Shown piece by piece: positions 47,684 to 58,378 of a DNA stretch of 64,000 nt. The notes under the pieces were generated by a model. That model was not told the origin of the DNA and ran no database searches. It saw only the letters and a list, made by a program, of their open reading frames with translations. Position 1 is the stretch's first letter. Each line of letters opens with the position of its first letter. The stretch is from Manduca sexta (lineage: Eukaryota > Arthropoda > Insecta > Lepidoptera > Sphingidae), in the NCBI RefSeq assembly GCF_014839805.1, contig NC_051135.1, forward strand, positions 10,729,291 to 10,793,290, in the 5' to 3' direction. The translations under genes were made by a program, and so were the position numbers.

Positions 47684-47863
47684 TTATTCACTGAATTCCA
47701 TATTCGAAAAGAAATACAATTCTGATGACGTATCCGATCTAGCCAGCATGAAATTAAACGCGGCAACCGTCACGGTGAAACAATCTCGGGCGGCACATTC
47801 ATCCACGTCGAGATAGCCGTCACTGCACCGGCACGGTTTTGTTATTACCCTCGGACTAACTTT
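47684..47863 (-). other. GC-rich coding-like island, possible exon relic
   Basis: On the - strand this stretch is open for 59 codons, without an ATG at the start. It reads KPCRCSDGYLDVDECAARDC followed by FTVTVAAFNFMLA. DVDEC is the entry motif of calcium-binding EGF domains, but the expected cysteine spacing is wrong (only four cysteines). Splice sites are weak (AAAAGTTAG acceptor-like at the right). It could be a relic of an exon, part of an unknown repeat, or a conserved non-coding block. Confidence 0.25.
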
Positions 47864-48653
47864 TTAAATTCTATGCTCTTTACTGGTATATTGTCACGTT
47901 TTTTCACCGAAGTAGGTTAATAAACGGCTAGTTCCTTTTTTAAAAAGGTTGGTTGCATAATGGATATTGTTTTTCTTTTTTATAGTGGCCAGTAATATTA
48001 TGATTTATTAATATCATTAGACGAATAACATTTTAATACAATGATCTTTACTATAAAATAATGTATCTCACTGTTGAGCAAGTCTCCCTCTGTTTAGATC
48101 ATGAGTGACCTTGTCTATAGGACCTTATATTTCAATAAAACATATCCTACAATTAACCTCGTTAATAATTACCATTAAATTATATTTATTATGCACGCTA
48201 AATTGTACGTTACGTACATCACACCAAAGCGCTACATTAGTTTCATCATCTGAATCATTACCCTGATTAGCGTCTAGTTTGTGGAACAGATTTTCATAGC
48301 ATGTTCGCATTCAGAGACGCTTTACCTTAACTAGGTTAGGCTGAATCTAGATACGGAGCGTCCTACATTGCGTTTTACGTTGCAAAGCTTTATGGAACCA
48401 CATTGTATACGAGGTTAATGGTATCAAAACAATATAATCTTATCTTAGTAATATTATGAATAATAAAGTTTGCGAAAATGTCTATTACATTCTGCATCAA
48501 ATGTAGTAGATATAAGAATATATTATTATGTGCTAATTGGTCAAATGTTTATTTGAGAACATATTTAATACTATAAGGAGAGAGCCTGGATTAGACTCTC
48601 ACCTTGGACAATATGTGAGAAAAGTCACTTTTTATAAAAGCCTTGTAAATATA

Positions 48654-49024
48654 TAAGGTCATTTTAACATTTCAATAATAAATCAAACTGCATAGTCGCC
48701 TTTACCTCTGCTTACATTATACCAAATAGTAAAGAAGAACGAGAAAGTAAATTAGTACTTTCTGAATTTTTGATAATTTTGTATTTTAGTGGGAATATGG
48801 CATGTGCGTGTATAGTGTGTGTGTGTGTATATGCGACGAATTCTCTTAGAGTAGCAGTAGTGGATTAGGGTGCGTAAAATTAAAACTACTTTTTATAGAT
48901 ATTTGTTCAAAACTTAAACATTTTTTATCTTACATCTACGATTCGAGTAACTTAATTTAAAGTGTTATTTTGAAGACGATAAGTATGTGGTTTCATTAAA
49001 TAACGCATTGCCAAAATGATCTTG
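48654..49024. mobile_element. mariner-type MITE M3
   Basis: Left end TA|AGGTCATTTTAACATTTC, right end GTGGTTTCATTAAATAACGC...GATCTTG|TA. It shares CGACGAATTCTCTTAGAGTA and GATTCGAGTAACTTAATTTAA with M1 and gives the uninterrupted sequence at the M1 insertion point. Contains a GT run near 48818. Confidence 0.7.
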
Positions 49025-51171
49025 TATAACAGGGAATGAAAACATACATAGTAAACATCAGATTTGATAATAAATATTAAATACAAACCACTAATAACGC
49101 CGTCTAGTAATATTGTAACTGCAATCGTGAATATTCCACATGTATTAATTTGTATTTATTATCTGTGGCCACTCCCTCACTAAAAAAAAATACTATGTAA
49201 GTAAAAGGCCTAATATCTTTTTAAATTATATTTGTCACACTGTACATAGTTCATATAAAATAATAATACGATTAAACAAGTAAGTGAAGTTCTCATCAAG
49301 CATTCGGAAATCAGTGTTAATAGCTCAAAGGGATCGCCTATCCCCTCAAAGATATCGGATCTTGCCTTAATGAATCGTTTTGGCTGGATGCTAGTGATGG
49401 AGGAATGTCGATGTTAATACTGCAGGATATTGATATTAAGTTTGGTTATAATTTTAGTACGATAAATTTAAACATTATTCCATAATGTTATGTTTCCTTT
49501 CTATTACTTTCATATTGAATAGTTATAAGAATGTATTTTATTAATTTAGAACGGAAAATATAATTCAATCAAAAATGAGTAAATAATTAAACATGTTTAA
49601 AGTCAAGTAAAAAGGAATCAACAATGATATTTTTAATCACCAGTTTCTTTGCCTAATCGACTGGAATTTTGATGTTCCTTCTTAGCCATTATACCTTCTT
49701 TTAATAAAACTATTAACGACATATATTAGCCATCTACTTAACAAGTTTACTGTCAGGTATAACAGAACTTACAGCGTTAAAATAAATAATATTACATAAA
49801 AAAAATCTTATAACTTAATTCATCAATAAAGATATGCTTTTGAACACTCATCACCTAAAAAGTAAAGTTCTTTAGCACATGGATAACCCTGATAAATAAT
49901 TATCTAAAATCAGACCGTTTGCAGCTAAACCTCATTTGCAACATAAACATTTCAAGATAACCGTCAGGTGTTAATGGTACAAAGCTGCTAATTTTGTCTC
50001 AAAGAAATCCGATTGCCCCTCGCCTAGCTGAATTTAACGAACCATGCAGTCGGCATCTGCGCCGTCTCATCAGATGAAACGGAAAAATTAGATCTCGCAC
50101 TACGTAAAAGGAAAGCGTTCCTGTTAGTCACCTCGTTATGTTGGTAGGATTATGTTTGTTTTTTTATGTTAAGGGAAGCGTGGTGTGGTTGATTGTGGCA
50201 TGTATGCCTGGCTGATGTTCTTGTTTATTAATTATCGTTTTGTTATGTGCTTGTTGTGATTGTGCTATGAAGTTTGGTGGATAGCCGTTTTAAATAAACA
50301 ATCCCAATCTCAATCTTTAATCCATTCCGATAATGAATCCAACCAACCAAATAGATTTAAGTATTTTGTTTTTATAATTATTATGTAATTTTGCTTATTA
50401 CAAATAAATATTTTCTTTCTATTTTCTTTCAATCAAAATGACTCAGTTGTAAACATGTCAAAAAAATCTAATTGGAACATTTTTGGATTAGAACGAAAAT
50501 AGGGATTGCGATCGTTTATTGAAAATGGCGGTTAGTTTTTCACTATCAGGGTAGTTATTAAGATTTTAGATTTTAAATTCATGACACATGATATGGTCTG
50601 TTAATAAAAGTCCCTAAATTCTTATTTATGTATTTTGCCACTTTGATTTTAGATATTAATATAGACACATCTTAGTTTTTGCGCCCTAGGCATTGCCGAC
50701 GTCCATAGTCGCTGGTGACCATTTACCATCATATGGACCGTCACCTCGTCAGCCTTTAGAAGCAATAAAAACCGTCATATAGGCCCATATAAAAAAATTG
50801 AATACCAAATCATTTTCAATTCTCTTTCAAAATCCAAAACTGCGTTTTCACTGCAAATAGAAGACTCGATTAAATCCACAATGACGGTAACAACACTGTT
50901 CTAATTGACTCCGAGCCCCAAGTGAGAGGGACATTAACATACAGAGAGTCAGGGGTCCCTAATTTCAAATGAAAATATTTCACTGATTACTGCGAAATAT
51001 TTTTTTTTCGGAGCTAGTCAATTGGCATTGTTATTCCTTTGTCACGTAAATTCTGTATTTTGATATCCGAATTGCAGATAAAGTTTTAAATTAAATAAGC
51101 GATGGATTTCGACTCTTTTTTATTGTATGACATTTTTTATCTTGATTTATTGTGACGTCATTTTTTTTTGT
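49025..51171. other. intron 2 DNA, nothing recognised
   Basis: AT-rich with a somewhat GC-richer patch at 50030-50120. No domain or named repeat. Confidence 0.5.
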
Positions 51172-51450
51172 GACTGGCTTGATGGCGTAGTTGTACTGCA
51201 TGCGCGTTACGACAGCGCTTCGAGGTCCTGGGTTCGAATCCCGGGTCGGGCAAAGTGATGATGATTTGGGTTTTTCTGCTCAGTGTCAGCCCGGAGTTAA
51301 GAATTTGTGCCCGATACGGCGATAGGCTCGCCTTCTATCACCCTATCACATCATGGGACGAAACACACATGGCGAAGAGTGGGAGCGCTGGTTGCGCCTC
51401 TGCATACGCCTTCGGAGATAAATGCGTGATGTGCGTGTGTGTGTGTCAAA
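51172..51450 (+). mobile_element. tRNA-derived SINE (family S)
   Basis: Full-length copy with box A-like GGCGTAGTTG, box B GGTTCGAATCC, the body GCCCGATACGGCGATAGGC and a GT-repeat tail (GTGTGTGTGTGTC). CACCCTATCACATCATGG shows a small internal duplication of CTATCAC. Confidence 0.85.
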
Positions 51451-52208
51451 TTATTCTTACTACAATAAGATTATAACTCATATAGAACTATGTTAAATTG
51501 TGAAACTGCAAAGTGCAACAAACACAAAAATTTTAATGTATCTATGCATAAAATGTCTTTATTTGTTCAATCGAGTGGAAAAACGTAATAAATAATGATA
51601 ACTATAATAAACGATCATGAAAAGTCATAACTCATTTACCGCGTAAGAAATAACCAGCGGAGGATATAAACAAACGCTAAACAATAAAAACAGAGCGGAC
51701 GATAATCCGCTCTGCATGATTCTCGGGCTAAAATAGGCTTTCATAACTTTCATTCATTCAATCCAATCGTTTCCTGTATTCAGTGGATGCCTTTGAATTC
51801 AAACTCTGGTTGTTTGTGCCTCGGTACAAAGCCAATCTCTCAGTCTATGCAAAAGACTTGTCCTGAACAAAATATTATTGTATATTGTTACTTTGTGCTT
51901 TGATATTTTTGTGTCGCCTTGAATAAGAATTGGGACTTGAAATTTTATTCCCCTAATTTATGCTGACACCTTCAATGAGATTTATGGTGTTTGAGGGGTC
52001 GGGGAACGAAATTTGAAGAAGTTATGTTGTTGTTATTGCTTGATTGTTATTTTAAATGGATAAATTAATAGTTTTTGTTCAGTACACTATTTCAAGAAGT
52101 GTAATACATTGCATTTCGATTCTCAACACGCGTTACAGTCAACTATAAAATGTTATTACCGATAAAATAATATATCTATTAAAACATCGTTAAACATACC
52201 AAGAAGTA

Positions 52209-52430
52209 TTGAAATAAAATTATTTTTCGGATTTTATCGCGTTGTTTTATATTATAATATATTCTTCCGACGTTTCGAAGGCCTTGCAGGCTCAATGGTC
52301 ACAGGGGGGTCCGAGGAACACCTCATTAAATTCGACTTTCTAAACGACCAATAAGTCGTCTGAAAAGTCGAATTTACAATATCACCATAATTTTTCAATG
52401 TCTAACATTGCATAAACATATAAAATCATT
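52209..52430 (+). mobile_element. foldback retroposon copy H11, with 13-bp TSD (one mismatch)
   Basis: Left arm TTGAAATAAAATTATTTTTCGG, TTTCGAAGGCCTTGCAGGC block, a middle with a small internal inverted repeat (ATTCGACTTT...AAAGTCGAAT type) and the tail. Direct repeats ATACCAAGAAGTA (52196-52208) and ATACCAAGACGTA (52431-52443). Confidence 0.8.
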
Positions 52431-53569
52431 ATACCAAGACGTAATAAAAAAACATTTTCCCCAAATCCACAAAACGCAACCCAAACATTTGCGGTCGACC
52501 AAACCCTTTGCAGACAAGCTGAAAGTAGCTTTTCAATTTATATTCAATACTCGAGTACTTTTTGTGCAATGTGCAAAATCTTGCTGAAATGTAGTAAATA
52601 AAATTCCCCTCGAACGTACCAATTTTCCGCGGCACAGACGGATTCGTGTTGTATTTTCCAATGAAATCTTGGCACCAGTTGTAGAGTGGGCAATATTTTT
52701 CACCCTAAGAGTTGCGTCACTTCAATGTCAATAGGGGACGAAATATTTTGTATTGATCAAAGGCGAAACGTCGTGGCGAGGAAGTGTGAAATTTCCACTT
52801 GTGCAAAACGTTTAAAAAAGGTTTATCGAAGGACTGTTAAGTGGGTTTTGGGACAAGTATTAGAAACTAGGATTCGCTCGTGGCTTTACTCGCTTGTTTT
52901 TTCAAGCTTCGTAGACCCCTATGTTCCTTAATGTTCGAAATGTCTTCCTGTTTCCCTGTATAAGCTAAAAAGGGATTCGCTACGCAAAATTTCAGCGTTC
53001 TAGGCTGCATGTTGATGAGTTCGTGAAACTTTGGATTGTTCTTTTTAAATATAGATATCGCAATGGGAACACCTAGTCATACAATCTCTTCAAGAGGTAA
53101 AAACATCGAAAACCATCTCCAATGGTATTGAAATTCACAGGCAAACCTTAGAAAAAAAAAATGATTATTTGCAAGTATTCGGAATCACAGAATCTTCAGC
53201 TTTTCCATGATTTACGTGTACAAAACGTGAGGAAATCCACAAAAATTGTTTTTACATTTTGGCTGAAACAACGAAATAAGAAAATATCGCAGTGTTTTAA
53301 TATGACTGTCTCCGTTTTAATATTATGATCTTCATAATACTGTCGTCGCCTCGCTGAGATTCCATTCTCGACAAGTTATGTATCGCTGTATTAACTCCTT
53401 TATATTATCTCTCATACGAATATTAAAATACATTTGATAGTTATATTTTGGCGCTCCAAAGAGTTTCTTGCGACATTGATTGGTCTACGAGTAAACGAGT
53501 CTAGTAAGATGATGGTTTAAAAGTAAATAATGAAAATAAATTTTTAATGTTCTATTTGTTCTGACATTA

Positions 53570-53700
53570 AATACTACATCAAACATTTTCTTTAGTAATT
53601 TATTTTTGTTTATCTTATATACCTTATAGTGTACCTTATATACAGAGAAGTATACGGGCGGACTTAATACCAAATTTTCTACCAGTCGACCTTATGATGG
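53570..53700 (+). repeat. repeat family E copy
   Basis: GGGCGGACTTAATACCAAAT, TTTCTACCAGTCGACC and GATGGTGTAAGGATAA. Confidence 0.45.
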
Positions 53701-53904
53701 TGTAAGGATAAACAAGGCAGGTATATTTATGTATCTATAAATAGTTAAATAAATATATTATAGCTTATTATAGTATTGAATAATTCGTTAACATTAAACT
53801 TAAACAATCTTCATTTCTGAAAATCTGTAGGTAATTTCTTGCTATATATACAGAAATTAGTTCTAATAAAATAAAGCATAATTCTCAGCTGGTAAAACGA
53901 ACTG

Positions 53905-54006
53905 GTCCGCCCCGTGACCACGAAGGCTGCAGTCTTCGACACGTTAGGAGAAAACTGTAATACAAGAATCCGCGATAAAATCCGTAAAATAATTTTATTT
54001 CAATAG
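53905..54006 (+). mobile_element. foldback retroposon fragment H12
   Basis: CCCCGTGACCACGAAGGCTG, CAGTCTTCGACACGTTAGGAG, CCGCGATAAAATCCG and TTTTATTTCAATAG give the right arm only. Confidence 0.55.
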
Positions 54007-54204
54007 TAAAACAAAGTCAAATAAATAGAATGCATATACAATCTCTGGATATAACGTAGCACGAAACGTATAAATCCAGTTTATCTGAATTGAGACGTTA
54101 ATAAACTGAAGATAAGCTTTATATTTCAGACGCTGAGCTTTAAAACTAAATATACTTTACTGGACGAGAAATTTTAAATTTCATTTTATTTTGTTTACCA
54201 TTTT

Positions 54205-54425
54205 CCTCGGTGGTGTAGTTGTACGGTAAGACTGTAGTGCTGAGGTCTCGGGTTCAATTCCCGGGTGGGGCAAAGTGATATTGGATTTTTCTATTCAGTC
54301 CTGAAGTTTGGAGTTTGTGCAGGATTTCGAGATAGGCTCAGCCGTTATCTCATCATGGAACGTAAATACACATGTCAGAAAGTGACTGCGCCAATTATGC
54401 CTCTGCCTACCCCTTCCGGTATTTG
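54205..54425 (+). mobile_element. tRNA-derived SINE (family S), diverged
   Basis: CCTCGGTGGTGTAGTTGTACG head with box B GGTTCAATTCC, shortened in the head, body GGCAAAGTGATATTGG and GCCTCTGCCTACCCCTTCC. An older copy by divergence. Confidence 0.75.
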
Positions 54426-54594
54426 ATTTATATATTTTATTTATGTTTGTAGCATATCAGAGTTTAAGATAACTTACGTCACGCCTTCTACCTTATGACA
54501 TGCCAATATAGGGTCAGCTGGACACATTTATTTAAGCGTATTGTAAAATGAACATGGCATAGTTCTATTTTCTGATCTTAATCCCCTCTCGAAG

Positions 54595-54715
54595 ATAAAG
54601 ATGTCAACTCCTAATAACTAGTAACTACATTGGCTACAAGTTCTTGAGACCAGCACACAGTTGCTTGGTGACAGGAATAGATACGGATAGATCCTCTACC
54701 TACAACACATATTAA
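54595..54715 (+). repeat. family C fragment
   Basis: AACTAGTAACTACATTGGCT, ACAAGTTCTTGAGACC and CACAGTTGCTTGGTGAC. Confidence 0.45.
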
Positions 54716-54838
54716 GCCAATAATTAACTTTGAAAAAACAATACTTGATATAAGCTTAATAATAAATATTCCATACATTGAATGATATTATATTTATTTA
54801 ATTATTTATTGTACACATCTACAAGAAGAAAACCACAT

Positions 54839-55113
54839 ACCTCCTTATTCATAGACGTTTTTTTATCTAAGGACGGAGCATTGCTGTGATAACAAGTCTG
54901 TTTCTTAGCTTTGTTTATCTGATGGCTTGCTGTTTGTTCAGTTTTGTTTATCTGACAACCTACTAGATTCAAGTTGTATCTCAATATTAGTCAATCACAA
55001 CAGCACTATATCTACGCACCGCGAAGGCTGCCATGCCGTCAGCACTGAGAAACAGATTTGTTATCACAGCAATGCTCCGTCCTTAGATAAAAACGCCTAC
55101 GAATAAGGGGGTT
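54839..55113. mobile_element. PIF/Harbinger-like MITE P1
   Basis: Same inverted ends as P2 (CTTATTCATAGACGTTTTTT, GGACGGAGCATTGCTGTG) and the shared interior GAAGGCTGCCATGCCGTCAG. The left target copy has changed. It ends 25 bp before the LTR retrotransposon's target duplication (55138-55142). Confidence 0.65.
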
Positions 55114-55142
55114 AGTATATTCACTTATAATTAATAGAGTAC

Positions 55143-55420
55143 TGTAGAGTTGATTGTGTATTTGATGTAATGTATGGGAGTCGCAACTCTAGCTATAATG
55201 AAACTCCAAAGATGGCACTGTATATATTGTATATTTCAAAACTCCAGAGTACGTTTAATACACAGAGGCGTACTTAGATGGTAATAGTAACAAATCGTAA
55301 GACGTACTAATTAAACAAAGACGCGCGTTGCTTTTATACGGGAGGTATGGTGTGACACAGCGTTCTCGCACAACTACGCACGTGCACTTACATAGCTGCG
55401 CAAGTGTGTGTGTCCCAACA
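55143..55420 (-). repeat. 3' LTR of the retrotransposon
   Basis: Same 278 bp as the 5' LTR except for four substitutions clustered within 55153-55161 (ATTGTGTAT against TCTGAGTTT). Preceded by the polypurine tract. Confidence 0.88.
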
Positions 55421-55620
55421 CCATTCCCCCCTTTTACAAAAAAATAACGCAACGCATAAAATCAATTTTATAAAAAGAAGTAACTACACATAAGTACAAT
55501 AAAAACAATATGTGACGAGTACAAATTCATCGCTGACTAATAATAACGCTAGACACTGGACACTGATGCTGTTGTTGAACATTGCGATAAGTTCGACGCG
55601 TCAACAGGATACAGCTCGTA

Positions 55621-55854
55621 TTACGCGTAGCTGTCTGCAGGTGGCGAGGTATTTGTTTTCGTTGCAGCGATTGATACCTCTTTTCTTAACCACTTTTTAA
55701 CTTTGCGTCGACATTGCAACCACACTGCAGTAACTAACACGATGACTAGCAGTGATGCTGTGACGATCAATGTTATGTTAAATTGATTAACTTGCGTTTC
55801 AACTGCGCTATTCTGGGCTATAACTACTTCTTCTTTGCTATAAGTTTTGCCCAT
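55621..55854 (-). CDS. small membrane ORF (77 aa) of the LTR retrotransposon
   Basis: The only intact ORF in the element, in sense orientation between the gag remnant and the polypurine tract. It starts MGKTYSKEE, an N-myristoylation-type MGxxxS start, then a Q/N-rich linker, one transmembrane segment (about residues 27-47, ITLIVTASLLVIVLVTAVWL), then a basic RRKVKKWLRK stretch. I think small myristoylated one-TM ORFs like this occur near the 3' end of some insect LTR elements, but I cannot name the family. A role in membrane targeting of particles would be inference. It survived while gag and pol were lost, which may mean selection or chance. Confidence 0.5.
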   Translation of the reverse strand: MGKTYSKEEVVIAQNSAVETQVNQFNITLIVTASLLVIVLVTAVWLQCRRKVKKWLRKEVSIAATKTNTSPPADSYA

Positions 55855-56435
55855 TGTTACGATTATTCGTAAAGTGTGGATTGTCCGCGAGGTCTATAAC
55901 GTATGAAGTTATAGCGCTATAAATGCTTCTTATACCTTATGACAATGTCCAAGTAAGCAAATAAAATGTTACAAATAATTTAAAATCTAGGTCATCGTTA
56001 CGCAGTTTGTTCGCGATGGGTAACATTTGACAAAGCAATTTGTTTTAAAATAATTCAAAGTTATAACGTTAATATTATAAAAGACATAAAATGTGTACAA
56101 AAACTGTCCATCGCGAACGCTTTGCTGATCGAGCAGAAACATGAGCAGGCATGTGCTCGACTCGATACCGTGCGTTGTTTACGATCTGATGCAATAGTAA
56201 TGATTCGAAGAATTGTTTTGCACATGATAAATTTTGTAAAATATAAACACTGTGTATATGAACAAAAGAAAAAAAAATGTAAGAATAAAGTAAAAATATG
56301 TAAAAAATGTATATGCTTATATATAATGTGAGTCCTAATGAATCCATAAATCTTACAGGAATATTGATTACTCGACCACTTGTAGTAATATGTTGTTGCC
56401 TGTCCGGAGGTTGTGCCAAAAAATAGATGTTATAA

Positions 56436-56620
56436 CTTCCTTGGGCATGTGTCGTCGCTCACCTTCTGCGGTGCTAAGGTGGCCTCAATCCGGATGAACC
56501 AGGCGCGAGGTTCATCTACCCAGAAGTCAGGAATACGCGCCTGAACGGATACTCCCAGTAGATCCGTTTCTTTTGTCTGTGTATTTGGAGCTTTGTTGCC
56601 ATCTTGAAGATCACGTCGGG
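56436..56620 (-). pseudogene. gag remnant of the LTR retrotransposon
   Basis: On the - strand, just after the leader repeats, one frame reads ...DLLGVSVQARIPDFW followed by VDEPRAWFIRIEATLAPQ, the conserved N-terminal start of Ty3/gypsy-type gag in insects (a bulky FW, then WF.r.Ea.f). The frame hits a stop soon after the SDDTC residues, and the rest of gag and all of pol are missing. The junction marks the internal deletion that made the element non-autonomous. Confidence 0.6.
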
Positions 56621-56790
56621 TGAATCACGTCTTGTGTATCGCGTCGGATGAATCACGTCTTGTGTATCGCGTCGGATGAATCACGTTTTGTGTATCGCTT
56701 CGGATGAATCACGTCTTGTGTATCGCGTCGGATGAATCACGTCTTGTGTATCGCGTCGGATGAATCACGTCGGATGAATCACGTCGGGGT
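56605..56790 (-). repeat. 28-bp tandem array next to the primer-binding site
   Basis: Units of GTCGGATGAATCACGTCTTG + TGTATCGC (28 bp on +) recur about five times, with a few single-base changes (for example CGCTTCGG near 56698). The last units shade into the primer-binding site, which holds the same ACGTGATTCATCCGACG word. This is the leader of the element. Confidence 0.85.
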
Positions 56791-56796
56791 CACCAA

Positions 56797-57074
56797 TGTA
56801 GAGTTGTCTGAGTTTTTGATGTAATGTATGGGAGTCGCAACTCTAGCTATAATGAAACTCCAAAGATGGCACTGTATATATTGTATATTTCAAAACTCCA
56901 GAGTACGTTTAATACACAGAGGCGTACTTAGATGGTAATAGTAACAAATCGTAAGACGTACTAATTAAACAAAGACGCGCGTTGCTTTTATACGGGAGGT
57001 ATGGTGTGACACAGCGTTCTCGCACAACTACGCACGTGCACTTACATAGCTGCGCAAGTGTGTGTGTCCCAACA
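56797..57074 (-). repeat. 5' LTR (promoter LTR) of the retrotransposon
   Basis: On the - strand it begins TGTTGGGACACACAC, carries a TATA-like CGTATAAAAGC about 100 nt in, an ATTAAA polyadenylation-like signal further on, and ends CAACTCTACA. It should drive the element's RNA. Confidence 0.88.
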
Positions 57075-57079
57075 AGTAC

Positions 57080-58132
57080 AATTGGCGGTTTTATCCCTCG
57101 AGGCAATATCTTACAGACTACCATATAGCATGGATATTGATATAGTAAGAGTTTCAACAAGATTTAAAACCATAACTATTTCAAAACATAACATAAATGC
57201 AACTAGAGCGCCATCTATTGTGTTTTTTTTTCATCTACATGAGAAACGACGTCGTGCACTGGAACCGGGTTTAGAAGTATTCCCTGCAGCCCATAAGATT
57301 AATGACAGCCTTGTAAATGCGGGAAATGTTTGCATCCTTTATATATGCACGAATTCTCATAGCATGGGCAGTGCGACGGTGAATATAATTTTTTGATTCA
57401 AAACTTTTGTAACAAAAAAAAACATAAAAAATAGGGCAATGAAAAAAAAAGATTTACTTTTCGTAAGGGTTATTAAAAATAAATGATAGTAATATATGTT
57501 ATATATAATTGCCATGCGAATATTTATATATAATAAATAAATATAGAAGATCTTTTTTTTTGTCGCTTAAAATCATATGATTTTAGGAAAATAATTATAT
57601 TATAGTACATAAAAATATTAAGAGCAGTACATTACCTCTGGCATTAAGTCCGCCACTAAATGTTTTGTATGAAATGCAATAAAAAAAAAAAAAAAACAAA
57701 TAAATTACGACAACAAAAAAATCATCAGTATTACAGAATGGATGGGGAGAAATACAATCAGAGCATCGATGGCTTGCCGATCTTTTTTGCACTCCCATGC
57801 AGTAATATAGGGAATAACTGCGATATTAGCGAATCGAAGAACAGACATTTTAAAAGACAAACCAGGTTATTAAAGCCAAAACTTCCTTCATACTTTACGG
57901 ATCAGAATAGTCCACTGTGTTTGTATAAGCCGACCCTTGTCAGGCTTACAAACGTGAAGTCATGTTAAAAAAAACGACACTAATGATAGAAAAAAGGTAT
58001 TTAATGCATTGAATGAATGTTTTATTATAAAGCATTATCTAGTTAAATCAATTTTATTTTGATATCATAAAATATTTTTTTTCCGGACTTTAATAATAAT
58101 TATTTGTATCTATTATTAATTTATTTGTACAC
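57080..58132. other. intron 2 DNA, no gene seen
   Basis: Short open frames at 57058-57396 and 57660-57968 have no recognisable domain. Contains repeat E and an A-run of 16. Confidence 0.5.
57600..57700 (-). repeat. repeat family E copy
   Basis: CTCTGGCATTAAGTCCGCCA and CTAAATG on +, with an A-run of 16, antisense to 35765-35875. Confidence 0.45.
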
Positions 58133-58135
58133 TTA

Positions 58136-58375
58136 CCCCCTTATTCATAGACGTTTTTTTTTATCTAAGGACAGCGCATTGCTGTGATAACAAGTCTGTT
58201 TTTCAGTGCTGACGGCATGGCAGCCTTCGCAATGCGTAGACATAAGGCCGTTGTTATTGGCTAATATTGTTATGCAACTTGAATCTAATTAGCTGCTGGA
58301 TAACCAAGCTGAGAAACAGACTCGTTATCACAGCATGCTCCGTCATTAGATAAATAACGTTTATGAATATGAGGG
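58136..58375. mobile_element. PIF/Harbinger-like MITE P2, TTA target duplication
   Basis: Termini CCCCCTTATTCATAGACG and its complement, about 65 bp of inverted repeat, flanked by TTA (58133-58135 and 58376-58378). 240 bp. TTA/TAA duplication points to PIF/Harbinger. Confidence 0.7.
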
Positions 58376-58378
58376 TTA

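Larger units (their letters stand above)
44767..48653. other. start of TEP intron 2
   Basis: Apart from the LINE fragment at 46745 and the coding-like island at 47684, nothing recognised. I looked for a phase-1 acceptor followed by MG1/MG2-like coding and found none. Confidence 0.5.
55143..57074 (-). mobile_element. complete non-autonomous LTR retrotransposon (Ty3/gypsy-like), 1932 bp
   Basis: Two 278-bp LTRs (55143-55420 and 56797-57074) with TG...CA ends, 5-bp target duplication AGTAC (55138-55142 and 57075-57079). Sense is the - strand: the 5' LTR is at 56797-57074, the next bases TTGGTGACCCCGACGTGATT look like a tRNA primer-binding site, and a polypurine tract AAAAGGGGGGAATGG directly precedes the 3' LTR (55421-55435). 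The 1376-bp interior lacks protease, reverse transcriptase and integrase, so it depends on another element. LTRs differ at about 4 of 278 positions, so it is young. Confidence 0.92.

Noticed and set aside
56075..56419. 114-codon frame on the - strand inside the LTR element
   Set aside because: Overlaps the region after the gag break, is very I/F/Y-rich from AT-rich sequence and does not resemble a retroelement protein.
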